Assembly: GCF_002159975.1 (NCBI RefSeq)
Contig: NZ_NFJR01000001.1
Span: 578,030-642,029, forward strand
Reading direction: 5' to 3'
Length of the DNA: 64,000 bases
Origin: Barnesiella sp. An22
GTDB taxonomy: Bacteria; Bacteroidota; Bacteroidia; Bacteroidales; Barnesiellaceae
Position 1 is the stretch's first letter; each line of letters starts with the position of its first letter. The translations under genes were made by a program, and so were the position numbers. Of the stretch, positions 27,781 through 36,560 are shown piece after piece. The notes beneath the pieces were generated by a model, which saw only the letters and a list, made by a program, of their open reading frames with translations, made no database searches and was not told where the DNA came from.

Positions 27781-28104
27781 TTACCCGGCAATAGGAACTG
27801 AAATAAGATGTAAATGATCTCCAGGTTGGATGTTGTAATCGATGAGAGCTTGCTCACGACCATCTACATCTTCAAACTCAAGAATCTTATCCTCTCCGTC
27901 ATCCATAAATTGACCCAATAAATACTGAATCGGATTACCCCCATTATCCAATTTAGGCAATTCGAATACGGCAACAATACTCGCAATCTGATCGCGTATT
28001 GTTTTTTGAGGGTCTGTTACTTTCACCTCCACTTCTTCGTAAGGAGAACCATCGATAGTCAAATTGACGATGAATTCATCGTCGTAGTCTTGCTTGTTTT
28101 CCAT
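27781..28104 (-). CDS. Ubiquitin-like beta-grasp protein
   Basis: A 107-aa acidic protein with a predicted beta-grasp fold. A beta hairpin (residues ~10-30) is followed by a helix and a late segment DVDGREQALIDYNIQPGDHLHLI, which matches the Ub-type L-x-DYxIxxGDxLHL strand/turn. The C-terminus is ...PIAG, ending in a single Gly that an E1 could adenylate without processing. An ATG at 28104 is preferred over a GTG two codons upstream. YukD/EsaB proteins of type VII systems also have this fold and are not conjugated; that is the main alternative. The E1, E2 and JAMM genes around it favour conjugation. Confidence 0.85.
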   Translation of the reverse strand: MENKQDYDDEFIVNLTIDGSPYEEVEVKVTDPQKTIRDQIASIVAVFELPKLDNGGNPIQYLLGQFMDDGEDKILEFEDVDGREQALIDYNIQPGDHLHLISVPIAG

Positions 28105-28143
28105 AATCACTTATTATTTATTTTGATATATTTTTTTATCGGT

Positions 28144-29154
28144 TCACCATATCCAGGCCCCGTGAGGCTGGTCATAATTTTCTGAACGATAATCTTCAAA
28201 CTTATTCTTAAAAACAATCATTTGATATGCCGTTGCGGGTATTACCTGAGGGACCTTAAGTCCATAGCGGAATAAAGCCAATTCATACTTCTTTGCCTCG
28301 CCATCGATACGAATGATAAAATCGCTCTTCGTATCCCGATGAATTCCATAAAACCGATCGAAGATTTCGCAAATCTTCACCTCATCAAACCAAAAGTATG
28401 CACTATATTCACACTTGCCTACATGCCATTTAACAGCCAATCGTTTAGGCTTACCTGCCTCGTGATAATTCATCAGCCTACCATCGTGAAGTTTATCGTA
28501 AGTCCCGTCATAAAGCGACTCCTCGCACCAATCAAGTTGAGGTCTTAACGGGTCCTCTTCTTTATATGGCTCCCATTTATCTCCATCCCATTTCTCCAAC
28601 ATCGGGAAGTATCGGTAGACAAACTGCTGCATATATTTTACAAACAAACTCTTCGGAGGGAGCCCCCCATGAAGTATATTTTGCTTAACATCATCAAATT
28701 TTTCAATACACTCTTCACAATAGTCGTTCAACGAGACTCCTTCGATCGATGGAGCAAATTGATCCATACCGACATTTATCTCTTCCCCTATATAAGAATC
28801 TATATATTTACTTTTCAATGGGCCACAAACCCAGACAACAACCAATCCATATGGAGCCATCCCTATCACAATATGTGTTACAGGATACTCCGAGATACAT
28901 TCTCGTAAATACGAATCTCTCAACCGTTCTTCAACTGAATAAAACTTTTTTTCAACAACAGACAGATACACTACATCAAGGATTTGGGGAACCGTGTCGT
29001 CTTCATCCTCCAAAATATGAGTAGAGAGTATTCTACCCCATTCTCCCTTAAACGGATATCTGTGAGGTATCTCTCTTACTTTATCCTTTGTATACAACAA
29101 CCCAAAAAAGGTATCAACCGGATATAGAGTATGTGCCGACCCTGATATTTTCAT
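28144..29154 (-). CDS. DUF2931-family protein, candidate immunity to the lipase effector
   Basis: A 336-aa protein with features I recognise from DUF2931 (YPV near the start, GEWGR, ILDVVYLSVVEKKFY, VIGMAPYGLVVVWVCG). DUF2931 proteins are frequent in Bacteroidetes T6SS loci. It has no signal peptide or lipobox, although many relatives are lipoproteins. Its ATG overlaps the stop of the Tle1-like gene by 4 bases (ATGA), giving tight coupling. Toxin-immunity pairs are often arranged so, hence I infer immunity or an accessory function. It could instead be an adaptor for loading. Confidence 0.72.
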   Translation of the reverse strand: MKISGSAHTLYPVDTFFGLLYTKDKVREIPHRYPFKGEWGRILSTHILEDEDDTVPQILDVVYLSVVEKKFYSVEERLRDSYLRECISEYPVTHIVIGMAPYGLVVVWVCGPLKSKYIDSYIGEEINVGMDQFAPSIEGVSLNDYCEECIEKFDDVKQNILHGGLPPKSLFVKYMQQFVYRYFPMLEKWDGDKWEPYKEEDPLRPQLDWCEESLYDGTYDKLHDGRLMNYHEAGKPKRLAVKWHVGKCEYSAYFWFDEVKICEIFDRFYGIHRDTKSDFIIRIDGEAKKYELALFRYGLKVPQVIPATAYQMIVFKNKFEDYRSENYDQPHGAWIW

Positions 29155-30854
29155 AATAAATCTATTAGAGTTGTTACAACCGGCTGTTCCGAAAATATTC
29201 CTTGATAAACCAATCGAGTAAGAATTGATTGCTCGTCCTGATCTTCTGAATTATATACATAAGGAGCATTTACAAGCCATTGGTTCGATGAGAGTGTTGC
29301 CAAACGCTCATTGGCCGAATAATGTAAATATTTTCTTCTCAAATGAGCATAATCCGATGGAGATATTGCAATACGGCCGCTCCTGCCACTCTGCATCTGA
29401 GTTTTTGCCTTATTATATACCTCCTCGACAATATTATCTGTCGGTATTGGGAACAGTTCGGTTCTAAAATTGAACATGTCACACCGTTCCTTTACGGCAT
29501 CCTCAACCATCAATGCTAAAGAGACATTGCTATAACCATATTGCACATGTCGAAACATGCTGATATTAAAAGTCCCTTCGGTATAGTAATTTCCCAAATT
29601 TCCCGCAAGAGATTCATTGAACTCATCAACCTGTTTATCTTCGTCAATCCACCCCATTTCTATCAATGTATCAACCGTTACGGGTTGTTGTGTGTCTGGA
29701 TTTGCCGGATCTACGCAGATAAAGCGAAGATTTTGCCGTGTATTATCCTCATTTTCTCTTAAAAAGAAATTCATAGGAGTCAGCATCGTATTCTTCACTT
29801 TTTGCGAAACTATTTTTACCCCGGCAAAATCCACTTTATTGATAATTGCAGGTTCATCTCTTCCCATAGATATACCTCCTCCAATATCGGTATGACAACC
29901 CGGGAGAAACAATTCCAAACCATTAGAATGGACTGAACTCTCTATATCGATAATTGCGAAATTTTTTCTCAATTCGTCCATCCCGCACAAGTGCACTACT
30001 CGCCGGCACATATCTGTCGCCCAAAGTCCATATTGGGCCACATTATCACTATGTACGACTCCAACGGATCCTACCGTATCAAAAATTCCCAGATATTCTA
30101 CCTCTTTCGATTCTATATCTTTCTCGGGTTGCAATTTCTTGACAAACGAGTCACTATTTTTCTTAAGTTCCTCATTCCCGGATTTTTGAGCTATTTTATC
30201 ACTATAAACGATATAATTAAATATTCTCGCAGCCGTTGCACCTCGACTAAAACCAAAGACATCGAAATGCAACCTATATTTCTGACCATTTGGTTTCGAT
30301 GACAAGATAAAATTAGATATAAAATCCAAAGCTTTACCTACTTTTGCCACAACGCCATTATCTCCTGCACCTAAAGCCAATCCTATGAAATCAGCTCCGG
30401 TACTGTCAAAATCCATATCACTCCCCGACCCTTCTACATACAACGAATAATGAGTCGCATCCGTCTTATAAAAAGACTCAAGTATGGCTACATTAGTATA
30501 CGATACATTTTGAGAATTGCTATTTCTATACTTCCCATACACTTCGTCCGAAACCTTATCGTCCAATATTTCAGCAACCTCTCTATTCTCGGCTTCATCT
30601 TTCGATTTTGACGAAATTGCATATCTTTTCCTATCGTCTTGGAGTAGCTGCTCTTGACTCTGCTGATCCACATAGGCAAAGCCTTTGGCATTAACTTTAC
30701 TTTCTTGGCGAAATCTCCTCCCTATGGCAGCCTGTACCTTATTGTTATTTGTTCCATCAAAGAAAATACCGATATAAATATCTACAACAGTCATCTCCTG
30801 CAGCATCGACTCCTTCTCTATATCTTTTCCTCCAATGGTAGCACTCATCTCCAA
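29151..30854 (-). CDS. Tle1-like (DUF2235) lipase effector
   Basis: A 567-aa alpha/beta-hydrolase of the DUF2235/Tle1 type, the family of T6SS phospholipases that attack membranes of rival cells. The N-terminal FFDGTNNN motif, the nucleophile elbow GFSRGA (GxSxG) with catalytic Ser at about residue 206, and LPGCHTDIGGG with the His and Asp near residue 325 are all present, so the triad appears complete. It has no signal peptide, as expected for a T6SS cargo. It lies between the PAAR-like gene and the DUF2931 gene. I infer that it rides the VgrG-PAAR tip. An ATG at 30848 is an alternative start. Confidence 0.88.
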   Translation of the reverse strand: MEMSATIGGKDIEKESMLQEMTVVDIYIGIFFDGTNNNKVQAAIGRRFRQESKVNAKGFAYVDQQSQEQLLQDDRKRYAISSKSKDEAENREVAEILDDKVSDEVYGKYRNSNSQNVSYTNVAILESFYKTDATHYSLYVEGSGSDMDFDSTGADFIGLALGAGDNGVVAKVGKALDFISNFILSSKPNGQKYRLHFDVFGFSRGATAARIFNYIVYSDKIAQKSGNEELKKNSDSFVKKLQPEKDIESKEVEYLGIFDTVGSVGVVHSDNVAQYGLWATDMCRRVVHLCGMDELRKNFAIIDIESSVHSNGLELFLPGCHTDIGGGISMGRDEPAIINKVDFAGVKIVSQKVKNTMLTPMNFFLRENEDNTRQNLRFICVDPANPDTQQPVTVDTLIEMGWIDEDKQVDEFNESLAGNLGNYYTEGTFNISMFRHVQYGYSNVSLALMVEDAVKERCDMFNFRTELFPIPTDNIVEEVYNKAKTQMQSGRSGRIAISPSDYAHLRRKYLHYSANERLATLSSNQWLVNAPYVYNSEDQDEQSILTRLVYQGIFSEQPVVTTLIDLL

Positions 30855-30856
30855 TC

Positions 30857-31234
30857 CTATTTCTGCCCATCAAATGTGATGGTAATCGTCCCTCCATATA
30901 TGCACTTGAGAGTAGAGCTTTTCAATAAAGCAGGCTGTCCTTTCAAAATCACATCATTTTTTCCACCCATCCAGGGAAAAGGTGTGTTCGGCACACAAGG
31001 CATCGGGGTCAATTTGCCATGAGCCGCTGCGGTTGCTGCTCCAGTAGGCGGATAGGCCGTTGTATGACACCGACCAAACGGAGCTATATTTTTCAAAGAC
31101 GTATGATCGCTGATATTGGCCTGTGGCTGCCCCGTCAACCAGACCGTTCTATCGGGAAATACAGTCAAGGTAGAGATTTTGTCTCCACAAGAACATTGTA
31201 TCCGGGCCGTCGAACAAACATACGAATCGTCCAT
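30857..31234 (-). CDS. PAAR-like (DUF4280) T6SS tip protein
   Basis: A 125-aa PAAR-like protein of the DUF4280 type, which caps the VgrG spike and can carry effectors. The short Cys-containing N-terminus (CSCGD), the GPG/GRC-x-T segment, the PCVPNTPFPW turn and the glycine-rich final strands fit. It sits two genes after vgrG and directly before the lipase gene, the usual arrangement for a tip-cargo set. Confidence 0.88.
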   Translation of the reverse strand: MDDSYVCSTARIQCSCGDKISTLTVFPDRTVWLTGQPQANISDHTSLKNIAPFGRCHTTAYPPTGAATAAAHGKLTPMPCVPNTPFPWMGGKNDVILKGQPALLKSSTLKCIYGGTITITFDGQK

Positions 31235-31242
31235 ATCAACAC

Positions 31243-31551
31243 TTATACTTTATACAATCCCGACTTTACTTCAATACCGCACGAAGTATTCATCTGCTCG
31301 AGATTCCGAATATAATACCCCTTATCAGACATTCCATTCAAGTCACCAGCCATCATTACCTGAAGATGAAAAACAATCTGTTTATTTCCTTGAGACGACA
31401 ACTCATCTATCAAGTGTCTAATTTTGTCCATACAAAATCCTCGTGGACCTTCAAACAGGGGCTTTGCTTTGTAAGCTACAATCGTATGTCCTCCACGATG
31501 AATCATGATATTCACATGGATTGCCGAATCGGAAGAAAAAATAGTATCCAT
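31243..31551 (-). CDS. Small unknown protein between VgrG and PAAR
   Basis: A 102-aa soluble protein of mixed alpha/beta composition with no signal peptide. I recognise no family. Its position, 7 bases after vgrG and 8 bases before the PAAR-like gene, suggests a chaperone or adaptor for tip loading, or a small structural part. Base composition is like its neighbours. Confidence 0.6.
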   Translation of the reverse strand: MDTIFSSDSAIHVNIMIHRGGHTIVAYKAKPLFEGPRGFCMDKIRHLIDELSSQGNKQIVFHLQVMMAGDLNGMSDKGYYIRNLEQMNTSCGIEVKSGLYKV

Positions 31552-31558
31552 TATATTG

Positions 31559-33583
31559 TCAATTAATTTTTACCATAGCTGATTTTACATCGATGCGATT
31601 GGTCGCATTGATAGCAGTTTCGTCTGATGCTTTCTGGTGATGAATCTTAGAGTATTCCAATAACTTATCTGTGGCCTCAACTCGAATATTCTCGCCTGTT
31701 ACCTGAAGTTGATGAACAACTTGCTCGTCTTTATTGTTGTTCACTCGGATAAGCTGATTTTGATGCACGGTTAATGAGTCGTTCTTATCGATAGTCGAAG
31801 TCCTGTCATTTCCCGCGTGCTCCCGTATATCGTTATCGGCCGTACGCTGCATATCATGTGAAGCATCAATGAAAACATCATTGTCGGCCGAGGCTTTGAT
31901 ATCGTGTCCAGCTCTCAGAATAATATCATTTGCGGCACACAATTCAATATTCCCCGTAGATTCCAATTTGATAAGTTTCTTGTCTGTCGAAAAAGTAAGA
32001 ATGTAATTCTCTTTTCCGTGATCGTATATGCGTATATATCCGTCCTCCCCCTCATCATGAATCTCTATGGTGTGTCCGTTTCGTGTACGAATAGACTTTA
32101 CTTGATTGGAACTGTTGTCGTTATCGATCCAAGTCCTATCAGGCATACCTTTTCCGTTGTACAAGGTTCCCTTCACATAGGGTCGCTCGGCATTTCCGCC
32201 CTCAAAATCGACCATCACCTCTTCGTCAATCTCGGGAATAAAACTAAAACCTTTTCCGCCACCGGCATAAGGTTGGGAGATACGAAGCCAAGGAGACATC
32301 ATAGATTCACTTTGCTGGGCCTGCCAATCAAATTGCACCCGAACTCGTCCCAAATAATTAGGGTCTTCATTATCTTTTACCCGAGCCCTACACGATGAAG
32401 CAACCGGATACACATCGCTATTGACATAGGGAGGATAATCACAGGCAGAAGGTATCCCTACAAAATGATTGCAATAAGTCTCATCGGACGAGAAGGTATG
32501 AACCAACTCCGTAATCAATATTTCGTCTTGCTCTACGTTGCTCTCGCGGCCTACAAGGTCGTCGGTCAAAAAATTATCTTGAATGATAAGTATGCTGCCG
32601 ATACGAAGCTGTGAACAATAGGTCATCCCCGAATAGGTCAACATACCGGCTTTCTCGCCACGAGCCTGCGTCTTGGTCGATATATTCAGGACCGTAGACC
32701 GGCTATCACTATCGGCAAAGCCGCCGGAATGCAAATTTTGTAATGTAGCCTTGGTCATGACGCTCTTTGTTGCTGCAAAAACAAGCTCGGCCAAACTATT
32801 ATACTCCAACTCCATCTCTTCCAAGCCTTCCTTTTGTTCTGCGTCGTACGAGTTATACGACGATGCGACGTGGCTAAATGCGACATGCTGCATCTTCAAA
32901 TCTACATGATAGGCCGAAATATCTTTATTGGGATATCCCAATACGACAGGATCTCCCTGCGGCAGCTTCCCAAACACCAGATGTTCCCCATCGTTATACA
33001 TCCACTCTCCAAATCGTTGGGCAAGTCGAAGCAAAAACTGATAATCCGTCTCGTTGTATTGTACGGTATAGGGTAAAACTTCGGTAAAGCGCGGATTGAT
33101 TTCAGCCGCAATCTTATCGGAATAGTCATCGACGACATCCTCGACAATTTCGCTCAAGTTTTTTTTCTCAAAAGATTTGCAATTAGGATTATCAATCAAG
33201 AGGGCATCATAGCTTCTTGCTTCGACCTCTATACTATACTCCGTCCGGGAACGTGATCCCGAAGCCGAAACGATAGCCCCTCTAAATCTGATTTCCCGGG
33301 TTTTCGCATCTTCCGATTTCAACGATACCTTCTCTATATTCTCTGTTTCGAGAACCAGAGAAACATCTTTCCCGATAATATATCCACAAGCCCTAAACTG
33401 CGGCTCATCATCTCCTTCTTTAGGCCCTTTCCTTAATCTAAAAGTTAATATATTAGGCTGCAAAAGGCACTGTGACAACGTAAAATCGTCCATTGCGAAG
33501 AGAACTCCGGCTATTTCAATCAAGAAATTTTCGGAACGTGCATCACCGATGGTAAGCGTAAGTTTAGATACCGTTGTTGACAT
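31559..33583 (-). CDS. tssI: T6SS spike protein VgrG (TssI)
   Basis: A 674-aa VgrG: phage gp27-like N-terminal domains and a gp5/gp44-like OB fold and beta-helix, forming the membrane-puncturing spike. The OB region shows MMSPWLRISQPYAGGGKGF...EIDEEVMVDFEGG, the best VgrG marker. The C-terminal region is rich in short repeated AxxDI/xDxx beta-strand units (about 540-640) of the triple-stranded helix. It has no C-terminal toxin extension, so cargo must come with separate effectors. It lies between tssD and the small unknown gene. Confidence 0.93.
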   Translation of the reverse strand: MSTTVSKLTLTIGDARSENFLIEIAGVLFAMDDFTLSQCLLQPNILTFRLRKGPKEGDDEPQFRACGYIIGKDVSLVLETENIEKVSLKSEDAKTREIRFRGAIVSASGSRSRTEYSIEVEARSYDALLIDNPNCKSFEKKNLSEIVEDVVDDYSDKIAAEINPRFTEVLPYTVQYNETDYQFLLRLAQRFGEWMYNDGEHLVFGKLPQGDPVVLGYPNKDISAYHVDLKMQHVAFSHVASSYNSYDAEQKEGLEEMELEYNSLAELVFAATKSVMTKATLQNLHSGGFADSDSRSTVLNISTKTQARGEKAGMLTYSGMTYCSQLRIGSILIIQDNFLTDDLVGRESNVEQDEILITELVHTFSSDETYCNHFVGIPSACDYPPYVNSDVYPVASSCRARVKDNEDPNYLGRVRVQFDWQAQQSESMMSPWLRISQPYAGGGKGFSFIPEIDEEVMVDFEGGNAERPYVKGTLYNGKGMPDRTWIDNDNSSNQVKSIRTRNGHTIEIHDEGEDGYIRIYDHGKENYILTFSTDKKLIKLESTGNIELCAANDIILRAGHDIKASADNDVFIDASHDMQRTADNDIREHAGNDRTSTIDKNDSLTVHQNQLIRVNNNKDEQVVHQLQVTGENIRVEATDKLLEYSKIHHQKASDETAINATNRIDVKSAMVKIN

Positions 33584-33590
33584 AATACTG

Positions 33591-34076
33591 TTAGAAAGGC
33601 TTTATATTCTCGGCTATAGTACCCCGAATAAAATCTTCCAAATTGGACGACAACATTTCGACCGAATCATTCGTCCACGTATTCATGAACACCGCTGCAT
33701 TCATGGTTCCTATTCGAATAATCTGTGCCGATATTTTAATAGTCGTATACATCAGTTTGCCGTCCTGATCATTGAAGTAATCTTTCAATGTGGTACAATA
33801 GGCATTGGCAAAACTGACTGTTTTGTAGCTAGGCTTGTTGTCATTGGTATATATGCAGAATCGTAATATACCTGCCTTAACCTCCGACTTATGAAACATC
33901 CAATTATAAAAGAACATATCGTCGTCATTTGTCGAAGGCATGGTAATCCAGATTTCACCCCCTTGAGGTCGCGATGACGGTTTACCTGTTTCATCGATCA
34001 TTTGAGAGAATTCATAATGGCACTCCACCACACCATACGTTCTCCCTCCAATCTTTAGACTTCCATGTAATGCCAT
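33591..34076 (-). CDS. tssD: T6SS tube protein TssD (Hcp), second paralogue
   Basis: A 161-aa Hcp-like protein of the Bacteroidetes TssD family, which stacks as hexameric rings to form the inner tube. It has the family pattern of a central FYNWMFH helix followed by an RFCIY strand and late TTIKISAQII strand. It is longer than the first paralogue (34140-34544) and diverges at the C-terminus (MLSSNLEDFIRG), so it may carry or specialise for cargo. It lies after a stable hairpin. Confidence 0.85.
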   Translation of the reverse strand: MALHGSLKIGGRTYGVVECHYEFSQMIDETGKPSSRPQGGEIWITMPSTNDDDMFFYNWMFHKSEVKAGILRFCIYTNDNKPSYKTVSFANAYCTTLKDYFNDQDGKLMYTTIKISAQIIRIGTMNAAVFMNTWTNDSVEMLSSNLEDFIRGTIAENIKPF

Positions 34077-34090
34077 AGTCTTGAGAATAT

Positions 34091-34129
34091 CTCATAAGGG
34101 GATATTCTGCGAGAAAAGCCCCTTATGAG
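34091..34129 (-). promoter_or_regulatory. Hairpin between the two tssD genes
   Basis: Perfect 11-bp inverted repeat CTCATAAGGGG (34091-34101) and CCCCTTATGAG (34119-34129) with a 17-base loop. No T-run follows on the minus strand, so it is more likely an mRNA-stability or attenuation element than a terminator. It could raise the level of the upstream, probably main, Hcp transcript. Confidence 0.75.
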
Positions 34130-34139
34130 AAAAATTAAA

Positions 34140-34544
34140 TTAGTTGTCGATAGTCCAACGATTGTTATGACGAGCATTGCCAATCTGAATCTCTTTAGCC
34201 GAGATTGTAAACTCTTCATATTGCAGAAGGCTATTGGTCGAATCGTAAGTTTCGGCATATTCTACCACATACCCTTCTTTGAATGAGAGATGCTTCATCT
34301 CTCCACCTTGGCGGTTGGGAAAAGAGATTGTTCCCGACTTGCTCATATAGGTATCAATCATCCACTCGAGAATATCGGTATTCCCATCGTCATTTGATTT
34401 TACCTTAACATAAATTTTGCCTCCCCGTGTTGTCCCCGTAGGCTGACCTTCGACATCGGTCTGCTGATTGAGTTCATACCGAACAAACAGAACTTCGCGC
34501 TCCTGAATACCATCAGCCGAAATAGTTGCGGTTCTCGTTGCCAT
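34140..34544 (-). CDS. tssD: T6SS tube protein TssD (Hcp), first paralogue
   Basis: A 134-aa Hcp-like tube protein. The segments TRGGKIYVKV, DILEWMIDTYM and FTISAKEIQIGNA fit the TssD beta-barrel with the family's conserved strands. It is closer to the standard size than the second paralogue. It is encoded right after TssC, with an A/T-rich ~50-base leader and a hairpin downstream, which suits a highly expressed structural protein. Confidence 0.88.
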   Translation of the reverse strand: MATRTATISADGIQEREVLFVRYELNQQTDVEGQPTGTTRGGKIYVKVKSNDDGNTDILEWMIDTYMSKSGTISFPNRQGGEMKHLSFKEGYVVEYAETYDSTNSLLQYEEFTISAKEIQIGNARHNNRWTIDN

Positions 34545-34594
34545 AATTTTCGAATTAAATAGTTAAACAATTAAATATATGTTACTTACAAATA

Positions 34595-35980
34595 TTACTG
34601 TACATTTTGTTCCCAATCGACCCCTGCTGTACCATTATGACCGGTAAGTTCTATCAGGAAGTTTTTTGCGGCAAAGAATGGTTTAAGTTCTACCTGAATC
34701 GATATATCCTTGGTCTCTGGATCCTGATTGATACCCTTCAAGTTATAATTCTCGATCAACTTACCCGGGCCTTTGTATTCACTCAAGAAATCATGAACAG
34801 CCTGTTGTAACTCTGCCTTTACCGAAGAGTTCCAGTTAATGAAGGCTTCATCATTAAAGAAATTCTGGAATACCTTTCCAATCCAATCGAACACTCGTAC
34901 AATGGGATACTCCTGTAACCCCATTGTTGCCCCGTTATACAGCGAACGATTTGAGAATGCCATCACTCGACCATCTTCCTCTACAATAGGTACCACGCCG
35001 TGGTCAATAACCGACGCTATTTCCGATTTACGCATCTCCATACGAGCGCCTTTAACATTCGAAAGCGTACCATACTTTTTCCCAGCTATACCTTGTGCAA
35101 TAACCACCTCATCGGTATTTGTCATTCGCCCGGCCAATGCTCCCGAGGCCGGAATATAGACATCTTCATATTCGTCTGCCAGTTCCGATTTTTTACGTCC
35201 CAATATATAATTACAGGTCATCACTACGTTGGCAAGCTGTACATCCTGACCCTGCAGATTCGCATCATCCAGTTCTTCTTGCAACATACTGAAATTGAGA
35301 CTGTCTTTAAAATCGGTAATCAACAATATTTTATTCCGATATGCCGTCGAAGCCCACATTCTTACCACATCGCTATCACCCAAATAACCGGGTATAACCA
35401 TTAGGCTGTAATTGTTTTTAAGGCTAAGGCGATCGTAGTATTTCTCTAACTCGTCTCGGACAGCAACAGTATCTTCTGAATCATGTGTCCCAAGTTCGGC
35501 TTTATCGACATTCATCAAGGTAATGCAGTTGACTTGCGACTGACCTGCATTGGCAAAAAATGAATCGAGGGTTCGATACGTTATTTCCAGATCCTTGATC
35601 TCTTCATGAATTCGCAAAAGATTTGACTGAAGATTTTCTTCGGCTCGTGCACTTTGCTCCTTGCACATATCCACGATTTGAGTCCGTTCCAAGCCTCCTT
35701 TCTCGAGAACATCAATCCACATAGCCAGCTCGTTTTTCAGCCGTTTTCGAGTGTCCTCATACGTTGCATCTTGCAAAAAGATATTCTTTACAGCCTTACG
35801 ACGAGGATCCATATTGGCGGCATCTTTAATAAGACCTTTTATCAACTGAAATCCGCCAAATTTATCAAGCTCTTTTAATTGTGCAGGCAGGAGCTCCTCT
35901 GCCTTCAATGAACTGTTAGTGCCTTGAAACTGCAATTGTTCATTATCTGTCTGATTCGATAATTGTTCTTGTGTTGCCAT
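34595..35980 (-). CDS. tssC: T6SS sheath large subunit TssC
   Basis: A 461-aa TssC (VipB-like), which with TssB forms the contractile sheath. The Bacteroidetes-type opening (NQLQFQG-like region, AELLPAQLKELDKFGGFQLIKGLI) and the middle of the sheath handshake (ITLMNVDKAELGT) are seen. I chose the ATG at 35980 (MATQEQ); the ATG at 36001 would overlap the tssB end. The gene directly follows tssB as in other T6SS. Confidence 0.88.
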   Translation of the reverse strand: MATQEQLSNQTDNEQLQFQGTNSSLKAEELLPAQLKELDKFGGFQLIKGLIKDAANMDPRRKAVKNIFLQDATYEDTRKRLKNELAMWIDVLEKGGLERTQIVDMCKEQSARAEENLQSNLLRIHEEIKDLEITYRTLDSFFANAGQSQVNCITLMNVDKAELGTHDSEDTVAVRDELEKYYDRLSLKNNYSLMVIPGYLGDSDVVRMWASTAYRNKILLITDFKDSLNFSMLQEELDDANLQGQDVQLANVVMTCNYILGRKKSELADEYEDVYIPASGALAGRMTNTDEVVIAQGIAGKKYGTLSNVKGARMEMRKSEIASVIDHGVVPIVEEDGRVMAFSNRSLYNGATMGLQEYPIVRVFDWIGKVFQNFFNDEAFINWNSSVKAELQQAVHDFLSEYKGPGKLIENYNLKGINQDPETKDISIQVELKPFFAAKNFLIELTGHNGTAGVDWEQNVQ

Positions 35981-35990
35981 AGACTTTGAA

Positions 35991-36560
35991 TTAATCTGCA
36001 TTTTCTATCTCTGCCAACAGAGACTTAAGTACATTTACTAAACTCTCTCGTGAATTGGCCTCTTTAAGTACACTTCTCAAAGACTTATTCTTCTCCAACT
36101 GAAAGATGATAGCTTGATACGCGTCTATTTTTGCCTTTTTATCGGAGAGTAAAGCACTCTGTTCAATCAATCTATCGTCTTCAAAATCCTTAATTTGTCT
36201 GAACTCGAAATCTTCATAAACGACTCCACCTTCTTCCGTATTCAGATCGATACCCTCTTTCGTAGGTCTATAATGTTCAAAGACCTCTTTCATACTTCTG
36301 GGTTTAAAACCTTCACGCTCCTCATCCGTATTCGGAGCATTATCGGTAAACTGATCGACATAGAGCGTTCTATTCTGAGGAAACTCTATAACACCATCTC
36401 GAGCCTCTGTATCCAAGACTTTGGTGATAACAGTCTTCTTTGCCATAACTTGTTGTTTTATCGTGTTAATATTGATTTTTGGCTGATTTTTCTGAACTGT
36501 ATCATTCGGCTTTCGAAAAAACCGCGATACGCTTTCAATCAATTTCCCAAACCATTTCAT
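35991..36560 (-). CDS. tssB: T6SS sheath small subunit TssB
   Basis: A TssB (VipA-like) protein, the small sheath subunit. The C-terminal helical region (DKKAKIDAYQAIIFQLEKNKSLRSVLKEA) and the central FKPRSMKEVFEHYRP motif fit the family. The full ORF is 189 aa and overlaps clpV by 26 bases. An internal ATG at 36446 (MAKKTVITKV) gives 151 aa, the usual size. The N-terminal extension is Lys/Arg-rich with no known counterpart; it could be real or an artefact, and only transcript or protein data can decide. Confidence 0.82.
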   Translation of the reverse strand: MKWFGKLIESVSRFFRKPNDTVQKNQPKININTIKQQVMAKKTVITKVLDTEARDGVIEFPQNRTLYVDQFTDNAPNTDEEREGFKPRSMKEVFEHYRPTKEGIDLNTEEGGVVYEDFEFRQIKDFEDDRLIEQSALLSDKKAKIDAYQAIIFQLEKNKSLRSVLKEANSRESLVNVLKSLLAEIENAD

